Below are positions 12,232 through 26,000 of a DNA stretch of 64,000 nucleotides, one piece after another (position 1 is the stretch's first letter; the number at the start of each line of letters is the position of its first letter). The notes below the pieces were generated by a model. The model was not told where the DNA came from. It saw only the letters and a list, made by a program, of their open reading frames with translations, and made no database searches. The translations under genes and the position numbers were made by a program. This DNA comes from Heliopora coerulea (taxonomy: Eukaryota > Cnidaria > Anthozoa > Scleralcyonacea > Helioporidae), in assembly GCA_030142905.1 (NCBI GenBank), contig JASJOG010000006.1, positions 2,243,501 through 2,307,500 on the forward strand, written 5' to 3'.

Positions 12232-13740
12232 ACAAATACTGATATAGATAATAGCAAACTCCAGATTTGAGTAAACAACAAGACTTGGAAAAAGATTACG
12301 ATAGCATTTCGACTTTATTTCAATGTCATGGTTAAATCGAACTAAGTTATTAAAGTAAGCTCTATCATTTATATGCTACAACGATGAAATTATCAACCAG
12401 GATAAAGAAGACACACGTGAATGTGATTACAAGGATACAGCTAATGACAATGGACCACATAAATAAGGACTCATTAAATGTGGAAAAGTGATAGTTCCTT
12501 GGATACCTTCAGACCATTTTTAACCCTGAACTGTTAAATATATAACAAATAGAGTTTCTAAAGCAATAGCAGATTTAACAAAGTATACATGTAAGAGAAA
12601 TGTCAGGAGGAGGAAGAGACATGTCATTAACATTGTTGAGAAGATTATTGAGCCCAATCAGATAATTGACGTGGTCACAGTTCGCAAAATGTTGAGCAAT
12701 AGAACAAAATTCGAGTAATGTACAGAAAGTCTTTTACCCCAGCGATCTTCTGTTTTATCTACTTGCCGCTGGTTGCGTTACGGGGAAATTATTTCGTCAC
12801 TAACGTTATTACGAGAAAAATTTTCAATTTTATCTTTATTCGATCGAAAACGGTGAATCTTTATAGTTTGAAACACGACTAAGAATTTAACGGGTATAAA
12901 TTCATTGTTGTGTACCAAACTAAAAAGGCGTTTGTTGTATCCTTTACCTTTTGAAAACGTCTGCTGCCTGCTTCTGATATCAAATGTAGGATTTCTGTCA
13001 CTAGTATTTTCAACTCAGCAAAACAATTGGGAGCCAACTCAAATCGTTATAATCCAACCAAACTAATATTTAAAGCGATAAAATGCTAATGGGCGGTCAA
13101 AGCCGAAATAAAAAGAAATAATGATAAAAAATATAAGACAAAGAAAATTCGTGGTAAGGCACTTCACCAAAGAATAAAATGGAAACTAATTGAAGTTTGT
13201 ATTTTGGAAAAAGTCGTATAAGGCTTTCAATCAAAAGCCATTTATCTGCATCGAATAGAAGGATAAAAACATTAGTTTCTTTGTTTCATCTGATTTTTAC
13301 TTTAATTATTTTAGTTCCCACACATTACAATTACCTCGGGTCCTGCATATGGCTGTATACGGATCGACGTTTAAACAACTAGTGACTAATCATCATTTAT
13401 AAATTAGTATTTAGTGGGTTGGTGATTTTCGCATTTGATCGCATATTTTTAACGTTACATGACTTTTCGAATAATAAAAGCCTCACTTAGCTTCTACTTT
13501 ATATTACGTTTCATTCACTAAAGAAAAGACCTACGCTTGAAACGTTAGAAAAACGTTTCCGTATTTCGATTAATTTCTGTAGTTCATCAAGCTTTTAGAT
13601 TTTTTAAATGTCCTTCTTTACTGCCAACACAGAATTCTGCTTTTTACACCAATTAACACAAACCTCATCCTTTCACTTCAGTGAAAAGCCTTATTCTAAA
13701 AACAAACGAGCAAACAAACTTATAAATCAATGTTTCTTAC
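12232..13740. other. downstream of last lectin exon found; no exon recognised
   Basis: The missing C-terminal exon of CTLD4 would be expected here or further left. No frame with a WND-like motif, paired cysteines and matching phase-1 acceptor was recognised. Confidence 0.4.
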
Positions 13741-13971
13741 TGTAACGATCTGAATCACGATTCGAGGGACTTCCAGATCCCCAGTTAAATAAGCCCGCTG
13801 CTTCACCGTCGCTCCAATATTGGACATCTTTAAAATCACGATCATTCAAAGAGATCCATAAAGATGAAATGCCATTCAGAACTTTAATTCGCTTGTTTAT
13901 GGTAATTTTTTCCTTGTCAGTTGCTATAGTCAGTAAGTCTCCTCCTTGTTCCAGACACATCGAACGCGCAT
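13741..13971 (-). CDS. lectin gene exon 10: CTLD4 central segment, domain incomplete
   Basis: 231 bp, phase 1 at both ends. It reads DARSMCLEQGGDLLTIATDK, then SSLWISLNDRDFKDVQYW and FNWGSGSPSNRDSDRY. SPS replaces the EPN sugar motif. A strong donor, GTAAGA, lies at 13740. The final exon, which should carry the last cysteines, was not found, so the gene is either longer than seen or truncated. Confidence 0.8.
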
Positions 13972-16900
13972 CTAAAGTTATAACAAGAAAATAAATTGCA
14001 AATCTACCTCATCATCAGACCCCATACCCCACAACTGGCAAAACTTTAAATCACTGTTATGAAACATACTGCATGTACTTCCAAAGTTGTAAACAATTTA
14101 CAAAAAGGACATTGCAGTTAGTAGTATGATTTTCCACGTTTTACCAATTACCAGTTTTGACCAATTACCAATTTCCAGTTATCAATTTTGAAATATCGAG
14201 GCTTAAACCTACTAGAAATAAGCATTTCATGGAACTTTGGTTGTTTGGAGTGCTGATAACTAAAATTGGCCTGGAAACCTGTACTACTCGCTTAAAAGTA
14301 CTTCATATACATCATGTTATAAATACGATGGCCCCCAGACAATATATCTTTCTTGAAGGAGTAAGATCTTTTTCATCAGCATTTTTGTCCAAGACATTAA
14401 CATTAACAACGCACTTCATAACAGCAATGTGGGTAAATTTTGAAATTATCAAAAATATTTTGAAGACAGGCTGACAGTCAAATAAGCATAATAGAAGTGA
14501 AAATGTATTTTAAGACCAAGTTTATTTACTCTTCGTGATCTCAAATTTAACAAAAAATGCATGTTTTTATAACGAGAGATTGTTAAGAAGGTTGTTGTTT
14601 ATTGTTAAGAAACTTCAAAAAGGATTGTTAATAGTAAACAAAGATATAACTTAAGAATTGACTCTGGTAATGCCGTAGGTCGACGTAAAAGTCTACAGGT
14701 TTCTAATAATAATAACTAATACAGTAATAACAATAACCTTAACCATAACCATAGCCATAACCATAACTATAGTTATAACCATAACCATAACTATAACCAT
14801 AACCATAACCACAACCATAACTATAACCATAACCATAGCCATAGCCATAACCATAGGCATAGCCATACATAACTGCTCAACTACATTGTCATTTAAATTA
14901 TTTGCAGAAGACACAAATGTCTTCTATTCTTACACTTTTCTCAAGTTTCACCATATCCCACGTGTTTATATCACAATATATGAACATGAAAAACCATTTT
15001 ATATTTCTTTTATAAAATAATAAATTGATTTTCAATACGGGGCGGAAAAATTCTGTGTTTAAATACTCTTATATGAACACGGCCATGGACCAATCAGAGC
15101 TTGCATAAGAAGCAACTTATTTTATAATTTGTATTGGAATACACATTTTTATTTCGTAATGGATTTTTTATATTTGTGTCGTGCAAAATCACGTATTTTT
15201 ATTCATTTCTACAATTGTAAAACAATCAGCAAACGCTAGCAATTTTTGCAATGATTTTTCATTGTCTTATCTTTTGTGGGAGCATCAAATGCTGGAAGTT
15301 GAATTGTGAACTGGTGATGGATCGATCCTATTGTGCGTTACCATCTACCAAGTTAAAAAATCACGGAATTATCATTTGATATAAGTTGCAAATGTACGAA
15401 TCCACATTAAATAATCATGAGGGCACAAAATTTAAGTTCACGGATAATCTACACACTGTTACCTGTCCATTTCCGCAGACTTGTGTTAATTTGATAACAA
15501 AGGTTTCCAGGTCCTTTCTCCCAGTTGGTTCCAGAACAATCAGTCGACTTGGGAACTGTAAAATATTTGTACTTTTTAAAACAATGGCACAACCAAAAGT
15601 ATGCGTTTTCACCCAACTACTTCAGGAAATCATATTGACTACCCAGATGGCTCTTATATACTAAAAAATTGAATTGAATTTAAGTATATCTAGACTCTCC
15701 TAGCAGTTTTTAGTTGCAACAAACACATTTCTTGTTCTTTACATAATGTACCCCAAACGTATAAAGTGTTTATAATTGACCTAGAATAGTCAATACCTTC
15801 GGAAGAAGGACGAACATAAGTAAAGAACAACTTGAAAATACATTTTTTACAACTTTTGAAAACTGTTAGTAGCAACCAGTTGTTAAATCTCTCCTTTATA
15901 AATGTGCATATGCACCACGGTTGATTTATAAAAATGAAAATCCATGTAGTTAAACGGCCATTTTCGGCAAAGCTTCTTTTTAGAGAGAACTTCACGATTA
16001 GGTAATTCTTGACTATTTTATCTAGGGGCTGATTACATGGAGAATTTCAGATTGGCCTTAAATCTCAGCCCGGATTGATGAGCATACCCCTTCTAAAAGA
16101 ACTACCTTGCAACAACATGACAAAAGTAGATCCGAGGTTTTGTTCAACTGGATTGGTCGGGCTGAAATTTCAGCTCGGGATGAAACTTTTCCATCAAACC
16201 ATCCCCATACTGACGTTACAAACAATGCGTAGCCACTAAGAGTGAGCCATGTATCCTTGCAACTATTCAATTATTTATAAATGCTCAAATGTTAGTACGC
16301 AGTGGTCAGCTGCTCTTAAAATGGGTGTGCGAATTACGTAAAACTGAAAACGAAAACATGTGAACAGTTTGGGAAGTTGGCCCAGAGATTCCCAAGTTGT
16401 GGAGGAACTCTGTCTTTAAACGTTTTTAGTTACCTTGAGCAGCACAACCAATGAATTCCACTCTCAAACAAGGAGAATTTTGTAAGTGTAAAGGGTAAAC
16501 TCGAATAAATCTTGCTGTTAGTGAATCTAAGGTTATTCGACTGGGACGTTTTAATGAGCTCTGCAAAAGTAATTGATTATATTGTAAGCAACACGAATGA
16601 TTACATGATACTCCAATGCACATGAGAGTTTCTTAGTGCGCTGATGATGTGACAGATTTTAAGAGTTGCATCACCTGTGCACACAAACAACCATATGTTG
16701 AGATGCAGATTTATACCACGTAATTTATGAATAAACTGTCCAAATTTATTGATACAAATGATACAATTTCTCGATTCTAATTGTCAGACAGCTGTACAAT
16801 TTCAAGAAAACGCAATGCACGCCTCAACTAACAATATCAATTCTGGTGAATCACAGGCGATGATTAATGTATTTTCTCCGAGTATGGGGTACGGGATGCG

Positions 16901-17000
16901 AAATGTGGATGTGCAATGTATGATATTACGGTTGGAGAGGGGGATTTGCGGGATGACTTATCAAAAATAATAAAATCAACATGGTTCAATGTTAAGATCC

Positions 17001-17033
<33 letters not shown>

Positions 17034-20000
17034 TAATAATTAGGGCACTGGGGTAGAACAAACTCGAGCGTTCTGAATCTATGAAGAGCTGGCAAACGAT
17101 CTTAACATCAAGGAGTGGAATTAGCCAGAGTAAACATCAAGACAGGGATCTTCCAATTGGACATTTTATCGCCCTTATAGTTTGTTATAGGTCTAATCTC
17201 GTTGAGTCATACTGCGTAAAGTTACTGCTGGATATCAGGTGGGAAAAGGAAAACAGAAGAGGATCAACCACTTACTCTTCACGGACGATCTAAAACTCTA
17301 TGGAAGTAACGAAAGAGAAGCAGAGAATTGAAACAGTGAAAACGGCGTTCTTCTGATCAAAGTATTTTATTTCGAGCTTTCGGTCACCAGGCTGTGACCG
17401 AAAGGCTATTTCATTTCTTCCTGACGAAGGTCACAGCCTGGTGACCGAAAGCTCGAAATAAAATACTTTGATCAGAAGAACGCAGTTTTTACTGTTTCAA
17501 TATGTCTATACCTGATCGCGCTTCATCTATACTTTTAAGAAGCAGAGAAGCTGACAAACACTGTCAGAATTTTTACTAAAGATATTCGAATGGAATTTGG
17601 GGTTAATAAGTGTGCACTTGTTACTATGAAAAGAGGTAAAATTGTGAATACAGGTGGAATTGAGCTAACATAAGGAGAAATAATAGAAGAATTAGAGTAA
17701 GAGAAAGGCTACAAATACCTAGGTATACTAGAGGGAGATGACATGATGCATGTTAAAATGAAAGATACAATGCGGAAAGAATATCACAGAAGAGTGAGAC
17801 AAATATGCTCGTCAAAGCTTAATGGTGGAAATACAATCAGTACAATAAATTCAAGAGTAGTCTCTTTAGTAAGATATGGGGCTGGAGTTTTGAAGTAAAC
17901 GAAAGTAGAGTTGAGAGTAATGGATAGGAAAACTTGAAAGATTATGACTATGAACAGAATGTATCACCGAGGGAGTGACACTGACACACTATACATCTCA
18001 CGGAAAGGCGGCGGAAGAGGACTCCTTAGCATTATAGAATGTGTAGAGAACGAAGAAAGAAATCTTTCCTTATATTTGGAAAAGTCAACAGAAAGGTTGT
18101 TACAACTAGTTAGAAATGAAGGGATTTTACCAGAATTTAATGAAACTGCTGAAGCAGCGAAGAAAAGAAGGCAGGAAGAAAGGCGCAATCAGTGGAGAGA
18201 AAAGCAGTTGCACGGTAAATTCCTTAGAGACATAGAAGGTACAAGAAGTGTTGAGTCACAGCGGGAGATAAGGAAAGGATTTCTGAAGAAGGAAACTGAG
18301 GGTTTGATCTTTGCTGCGCAAGACCAGGCCCCCAGAACTAATTGGATATAGAAGAACATAGATGATCAACAGATATGTGAAAAGTAGAGACTTTGCGGAA
18401 AGAGGGATAAATCGATAGCCCACCTGATAACAGAATACAAAAAAAACTTGCTCAAAAGGAGTACAAATAACGTCACAATAGTCTAGCAAGAATTGTGCAT
18501 CTAGAATGATGTCAGAAGGCGAGGTTGATTGGGGATGTTAAGTGGCTCAACCACAAGCCGAAAAGTGTTATGGAAAACGAAAGAGTGAAGATCTTGTGGG
18601 ATTTCAAGATCCAAACAGACCATGTGATCCATCACAGACGACCTGATATAGTGATATAGTGATAGTGTATAAAAAGGAAGGAAAATGTCAGCTGATTAAT
18701 ATAGCAATACCTGGGGAAAGTAGGGTAGCGACATTGCTGCAAGGGAGGAACCAGGCGGGAACTGTTTTCGAAGTATAAATATCAAAGCCCAGCAAAGTTC
18801 GCGAAGTAACGCCATAAACAATGAAAAGTTTTGAAACAATTAATGCATCCATCAAAACATTTAATAGATCTATTAATTGTTCTAAAACTTTTCATTGTTG
18901 AGGGCTTTACTTCACGCACTTTGCTGGGCTTTGATAATATACTTCGAATGTTTTCCGACATTTTATAGTACCAACCAGTCATTTTCAAACATGGAAGTTT
19001 GGGCAATCTTATAAATTACTGGACACAATGATAGCAGTAAGAGACGAGAAAAACGTCTCATTTTAAAGCTCGGAACCATTCATCCCCATGGTATTAACAA
19101 TTTTTTCTTTGGAAAAAAACATTAAAAAACGTTAATTTATACGCTTTATCCCTGACAGTTTAAGTTTTGCTTTATTTCGCGTCATTTATGCATTTACAAG
19201 TTCATGACTTTGTCCAGTATAGGCAGATGAAAAATTGCCTTGTACGCTTTATTCCCATGGGTTTTAGTTCACGTCGTATTTTATTTCTTCACAAGTTTTT
19301 ATTTTTATCTGACATGGGCGGATAAGTATATTGGCCGGCATTCCTTATTCCCCTGAGCTTCTCTTTTATTTATTTTAGAGTTCCCTCAGCCCTTCATCAT
19401 CGTCAAGTACGAGGTGAATCCGATAATCCAGAGTACATGTTCGCAAAAGACATGAGATAAAGCTCACTAAGCGATCTATTCCCTTCTCTAAATATGCAAG
19501 ACAATAAAGACTTCGAGAATAAGTCTATGGAACTGAATTCGTTTTTTGTACGACGCGGTTATCTTAGCAACCAACTCCGATTTTACCCGCACAGACACAC
19601 CCATACTTCCTTCGGAAAAAGATTCCAACAAAAAAATTGTTTCGGTGTTAGCAATTCATCCTTTTTATTACAAAGCCAAAGAAATCATTACCGTAATTTT
19701 TTGTTGTATAAAATGATCTCTAAACGTCTGCCGTGTTTAATGATAATCTATCGATTTCTTTTCGACATAGTAAAAAACGTAGGGGCTGCTTAGTTCACAG
19801 CGCTCTTTGAAAAATCATCTCAATCAGTGGGGACATTTTCATGGCCGCGATTCCGTTGCTACACAAGTGGATTTCTAAGTACCAAAACGGTCATTTCTGG
19901 CCCTAAATCTAATTACATTGTCCGACAAAAATTTTCTTACACTTCCACAAACATTATCTATTGCATCTGTTGCGATAAATGTGAAACGTAGAGCGGTTAA

Positions 20001-23000
20001 ACTGGACGACATCTCTCTGACAGGTTTACGGAACATGTTTGCTCTTTAAGGAAGTAACCCATCGCCCGACATCCAACTATTTGGTTTCGGACATTAAAGT
20101 CGGTGCAACCGCGCCTGTCTCAGAGAGTAATGACAGCCGTAAGCGACAAGAAAGCTGTCTTATTTTCAAACTTTGAACTATCCAAAATCATGTGCTGAAC
20201 GAACGCCTTTACTTTAAATGTTTTTTTAGTCCTCCTTCTCAGACATTTTTAAATCCTGTCCTATTCAAATATTCATCACACATTGTTAAACGAGCCTTTC
20301 CGGGGTCAGCTTACTGATTGGCGATAATAATAGCAAGTGACTCTCCATCTTCATAGTCCTCGTGTTTACCTTCAGCACACCTAATCGGTATAGCTAGATC
20401 TTTTTCGATCATATAGTACTCTGTGTTTTCGGATTCACCTCAAATTTGGCTTTTATGAAAGGCTTACCCTCCAGGTGTCAGTATTTAGCTCTAGTTTTTT
20501 GACAGAGTACCACCTTTGAACTTTTTCTGCGTCGATTCTAAACTGCCTACGCAGTACTTGATTTTCGATATTACATAAAGAAAGATAGATAGATAGACAG
20601 ATTGACTAATAAAAAGATAGACAAAAAGGCAGATAGACAGACAGATAGACTAACTGATAAACAGAGCAAAGGATAGGCAGACCGACTTATAACAGACTGA
20701 TAGATGGATAGACAGACAGACTTGCAGAGAGACAGATATAGAAAAACAGATAGATAGGTAGGTAGGTAGGTAGGTAGATAGATATATAGATAGGTAGACA
20801 AAGATGACGTATACATAGAGATACACAGATACACAGCCTTGGTCTACTGCAAACAAAACTGCACTGTAGCTACCGAAATGATTTTTAAGCTCTTACAGGA
20901 ACGCAACTATAGGGGGCGGCGTTGGGGGGCCCAACCCTTGCCTTTTTTGTATATGTACCTTTTTAGTGAAAGTTTTTGTCCTCATTTTCCAAAGCTGCGC
21001 ATATCTACCTTCACTCGTAATTGTCAAAATAGCCCCCACGGTGCCTTGATATTGCCATCCGACCCTCGCCCTTCGAAATTCCTAGTTGCGCCTTTGTCTT
21101 ATGAGGTTCCAAGTCAAAAGCAGGAAAGCTAAGCTGACAGAGTGTTTTCAGGCATGATGTAATGTAGTGCAAAGAAATTCTTATGCAGTGGATGTATGTT
21201 ATCAGAACGCAGCTCGTCCATATTCATTTTTAAGTGTAACTTTGTTAAAACAATTTTTGTTCTCTCAAGGGTGATTAACTACTTAAGCATTTTGTAAGCA
21301 ATTCTTAGGTTAAGAGGAAATAATGTACAAACCAAAGCTGTGTCAAGATAATGTCGGTATTTTTTTCCATCATTTCCATATCTTAGGGAAAAAGACGTCA
21401 CATTCCCATCAATCACAATTGCTCTCACATTGTAGGGAGAACCAAAGTCAACTTGAAGGTATTCGTCCTAAAATTGATGTGGTATCAGTCATCTATTAAA
21501 CACTCATAACTGGAGCACCAAATCAAAATTCCACTCCAGAACTATATTCATTTATGAAACGTTAATTCCGATTTATGTATGTACATCTATAACAACAATA
21601 TAAAAATCTAAATCAAGCAATAAGATATTAAATTAAATTAACTTTCAAGTAATTTACTTGATTAATAAGCTTTTACTCATCTTTTGACATTTCATTTATG
21701 CAATTCTGACATCATTAACATAACTAATAAATTGTAAATGTACCAGAAATCCTATTTCTCTCCCAAAAAGAGGAGTGCGTTAAGTAGGATAGGCCTGCAT
21801 TAGCCTGGTTTGTTACTAAAATTTATCATCAAGATCGAATCCGAAAGGAGTTCGATTGGTTAATGAAATCGAGCTTTCAGAGATCAAATAAATTTTCTTC
21901 TGAAAAAATGCTTTAGCTGTTTTCCCCCCTAACTGACACGAGGTTAGGGAAATAACGCTTTTGTAACTTTTGTAACAAATTACAAATATTATGATTCCAT
22001 TTATATTTTCTTTCCATTTCAATTGACTGATGCTTCAATTGAAATATTAAGTTTTTTGTATTGTGGCTGATAAGAAATATTTGGTGGGTTTTATGGCACT
22101 CATAAAACCAAACCAAAGTAAATGAACTCGTGAAATTATGATATATGCCTGCAAAAGCTTTCGGTTTACAAACTTATAGAGTCAGAGTGGATATTTTCCA
22201 CTCCTTTTACGTAAAAAAGTTTAGTTAGTTGGTTACAGTACAGTCAGTCTCCAGGGCCACAGTATGCAGACAGACTTTTCTAATGAGGAAACTGTACCTT
22301 CTTTGACCTTGCCGGACACCAGGAACTGTTGTGACCAAACCGAGCTTTCGGTGCATCATTCGAAACAGAGTGCGAACTGGATGCCGTAATTTGAGAATCG
22401 AGAATGTTTCCATTTTCCATTCCAAGAGGTTGGTTGCAAAACACCAAGTCTGAAAAATAAACAACAAATATCCAAGAAAAAATGATGGTTGAGAAAGAAT
22501 GTAAAGTTTACAGTGCTAAATTCACAAAGGTTTTTTGTTTTGCTTTGTATTTGGTTTTTTAGCTCACATATTTATAGCAAATATTTTTGCATGAACACCA
22601 TTTGTCATCCACAAAACTGTCTCTTTCTCGGTAAGATAATGGGAAACAAAACTGCTCGTTAAGACCGTGGAGGGTTTGAATGAAAATAGTTGTTGGGTAT
22701 TTTCGAAACAATTTCACCTTACTTCTATCCTACAGACATACACCAAGGTTTATATCAATGGTATATTCCAAAAATTGAAATTATTATATTTAGTCTTGTC
22801 TCATTTACAAATACTATATAAAGCATCCTTAGTTTCAAACTTCGGTCAGTCAAAATTTAAGAAAATTTCGGGGAAAAATAATGCAGAAAAAGCATGCATC
22901 TTTGAATACAACATGTATTATATCACTGGACTAGAACATTTTGCTGAGGCTTTACTTGAGACTTTCACTTTACTTGGGTTATTTCGACACACTATCGGGG

Positions 23001-26000
23001 AAAGACACTAAGGGACAATCAGTCAATGCTTTCCTTTGTACGAGACAGACACTACAGGAAGGAATTTTCTGTAATCTAAGAAAACAGGTCTGCCAAGACA
23101 ATGATTTGCCGATTGGGGGTGAATTAGATGCCCAGGAGCCCCCTTCAAGGTTTAAAAAAGATTTTATCACTGAAAAACAACACTTCTTTGATATCTTTAA
23201 AAACTTTTATCGATCATAAAAGACGGAGCACAAATTCGCCAGGGATATCTATGAAAACGCAAAAATTTAACAAAGAGACTTGTTTGAAATTCCCAATTTT
23301 TGGGCACCGAATGATCAGGTATTGACTAAAGTAGAGCCGATCTTTGCCTAATTTTTTTTCAAATGTCCTGTCTTGAAATATCCTTGCCTTCTCGTGCATG
23401 ACAATACATTAAACAACATTGTGTGAAATGCGATCTGTGTTGGTTCTTATAATAACAGACTTCAAGTTCTGCCGCCGACTATTATATCTATATTGCGCAA
23501 CGTGGGGCACTAACCTCGATTCCTCTTGCAAATGAAATTACGTCGCAAAGAACAACTTTGAACAGACCAAGCACCATCGGTTCTCACTCCTAACATCAGC
23601 ACACAGTCGTTATCTTCGTTATTTTCTGTTGGATTGCCATTTGCCCAAATCAAGAACTTTGTATCACTAAGAAAACTGCCATCAGTCCATTTAAATATAG
23701 CTTCGGTGTCAATGTCACTGAGCCCGATCCAAACTTCAGATGGTGAGGAGGAGGATATTTGCTTCTTTATGAAGTCTTGTTCATCTTTACTTTTAATAGT
23801 TAACAACGAAGAGAATCCCCCGGTTGAGTTACAAGCGTTTTTCGCAGCCCTCCAAGTCATCAGTTGCGTAGGGCCAAAATTAAACTGATAGCAGCTGTCA
23901 TTATACGGTATCCAGTTTTCAGGACACATATTTTTACCTGATAAAAGTTTGAGAAACACGTTGAAAGAGAGTAAAATAGAAAGAGAGAGGAGGTTAGGGG
24001 GACGAGAGGGAAGATTGTCGGGAAAAGAAAAACACAGAGAAGCAGACAGACAGACTGATACTGAAATAGACATTTTACAATGGAGGAGTGACAGCTGTAG
24101 ACCCAAACCTGTTTAGATTTTTGGTCGTTTGCACAATACTCAATACTTAACGACTAATTGCATGTTTATAGAAAGATATGTACGCGGCTGTTATCACCGC
24201 CCATATTAAGAAATCTGAGTCAGTCATAGACCGAGGAGAGCACGAGGAAACATTTTATGCACTACAAAAAATAAAATTCTTATTTTAAGAAAAAAAATAT
24301 CTTGTTTCAAGACAATATTTCTTAAATTAAGAATATTTATCTTGTCCCGTAGACAGGATAATTTTTCTTTCTAAGCTATCTTGATAATAACAAATTTTTA
24401 AAAGAAGACATATTTTCTTGAATTAAGAAAATATATCTAGGCTAGACAAGAAAAATATTCTTGAATCATGATACATTTTCTTAAATGTCTTGAAAGAAGA
24501 AAAAACCTACACGGTTTTTCTTATCAAGAATTCATTTCTTAAAACCAGGAAATTAATCTTAAAAATAGAAAAAATGTCTACCCAACATTTTAAGTTTTTG
24601 CAGTGCGGAGGTAGGGGCAGCGCCAGGAATTCTCCGACGCAGGGGCTAAGGTCCCGGACAGGGCGGCTAAACAAGAGATGCCGGGACCATACCCCCTTGA
24701 TAATTTTCTGATTTTAACCCTTTCCTGTCCAAGACGTCTTCCCTTGATGAGTAAAATCGTCCGGTGTTAACCAGAGTAATATACCGAAGTCGGTATGGAC
24801 CGGAAAAGGTTAAGGTCTAAAATGCCAAATAATTTTCAGCAAGAAATAATCGCAACAACTGACTAGAAACAGCATTTATTCTCAAGTTCATGACATTTAG
24901 CGAAGAATCCATCATCTTCATTGGCTAAATCAATTAAAATTAGCCATAGTTCTTACAAAATATAAATGTATTATAATCAGTGACAAATTCCCAAACAGTT
25001 GTTAATTTTACCCTCCAGGGAGGCTACGGTTCACCCATGGGGCGCTGTAGCTCCCTCTGGCCCTCTCTGATGCCAACCCCGCACAGAGAGATCATCTCCA
25101 TCTCTAGGTCGGTTACCAGTTTTTCAGCAGGTTCCCTGTCGGGCAAGAAAATATTTGCAAGAACAGTACGTATAATCACCCCATCTATTCATCCTTTGTA
25201 AAACTCGTCCTGGATCTCGTGTTCTTTGTGGAAGTCTCCCCGTTTTTTTTGAAAACACTTTTCATTTCTCGTGAGATTTGGTTATTTTTCAAAGTGAACA
25301 ATCCTTGCTGAAGAAGGAGTACTATGGATAGGAATCAGTCCGAAAAAAAATTATGTTTATGTTTAAAGTAATTTAGTGTTAGTAGGTGTTCGCAAATGAC
25401 TTTTTTGGGCTGAATGTGTCTTCACGACCTTTTCCAGCCATTAGGCCAAGATATTTTTGGCAAAAGTCTCATGACTTCAGATCAGGAACTGTAACGGTTA
25501 TTGATATGCAAACATTAAAATTCGGCACGGGTACTTCCCGCCCCTTTTGTCTAAATAGGGTTAAAACTGTTGATTTATTGCTAATCAGACACCGTTAGCA
25601 ATACAGATCAAAAATCTGTTTCAGGATTATATGGTGTTCAATTTCCCATTGGAAGAAGATTTCAACGAATAAATTGCAACGTTTGGTCATGTACAAAGAG
25701 TTCATGGTGTTTGCTGTGTAGTATGCTTGACAGTTAGACTTAGAGTTTGGTTTGGTCTGGAAGTGAACGTTCATTTGTTGTTCTTTCGAAATAAAAAATC
25801 TAAATATAAAACCTTTGCGATTCTATCGTTTGATACGTTACAATATGCTTCCGCCGTATCCGGAGCAGGGTTGAAATCGTCTCTTCGACTGTTCAGCATG
25901 AACCTAGTCAATTTCTTGTCTTTTGGCTACCGATAAAAAAGAAAATTTTTCGACGTGCGACCTTTTACATAATACTGTGAATAATTCTTCTTACCATAAT

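Larger units (their letters stand above)
17060..18760 (+). pseudogene. RLE-class non-LTR retrotransposon remnant (R2/NeSL/Dong-like)
   Basis: 5'-truncated, decayed element on the plus strand. The reverse-transcriptase active-site box reads INHLLFTDDLKLYGSN (FTDD, near 17255-17305). After the insertion at 17328-17537 it continues with MEFGVNKCALVTMKRGK, EKGYKYLGILEGDD, and the conserved GGGRGLLSIIECVENE block (about 18010-18060). A damaged zinc knuckle follows (RLCGKRDKSIAHLITE, about 18387-18435), then a restriction-like endonuclease segment (KILWDFKIQTDHVIH, HRRPDIV, about 18587-18660). Several in-frame stops and shifts are present. It lies in the intron between discoidin exons 7 and 8 of the lectin gene. 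Confidence 0.82.

Noticed and set aside
13510..13562. GAAACGTTAG with a small hairpin, considered as another hammerhead-like site
   Set aside because: No CTGANGA box precedes it at a suitable distance.
14693..14914. Met/Val-rich open frame on the minus strand
   Set aside because: Translation of the (ATAACC)n array.
19494..19793. Plus-strand frame with NSFFVRRGYLSNQLRF, similar in feel to Penelope reverse transcriptase
   Set aside because: Too short and without flanking motifs; could not be supported.
20300..20480. Minus-strand frame containing CAEGKHEDYEDGESLAIIIA
   Set aside because: Open for about 40 codons, but no family was recognised and the phases do not fit the lectin gene gap.
20571..20856. 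Tyr/Leu/Ser-rich open frames on the minus strand
   Set aside because: Produced by the GATA/GACA satellite.
23634..23888. Plus-strand open frame
   Set aside because: Antisense shadow of the CTLD3 exon, which has clear domain motifs and splice sites on the minus strand.
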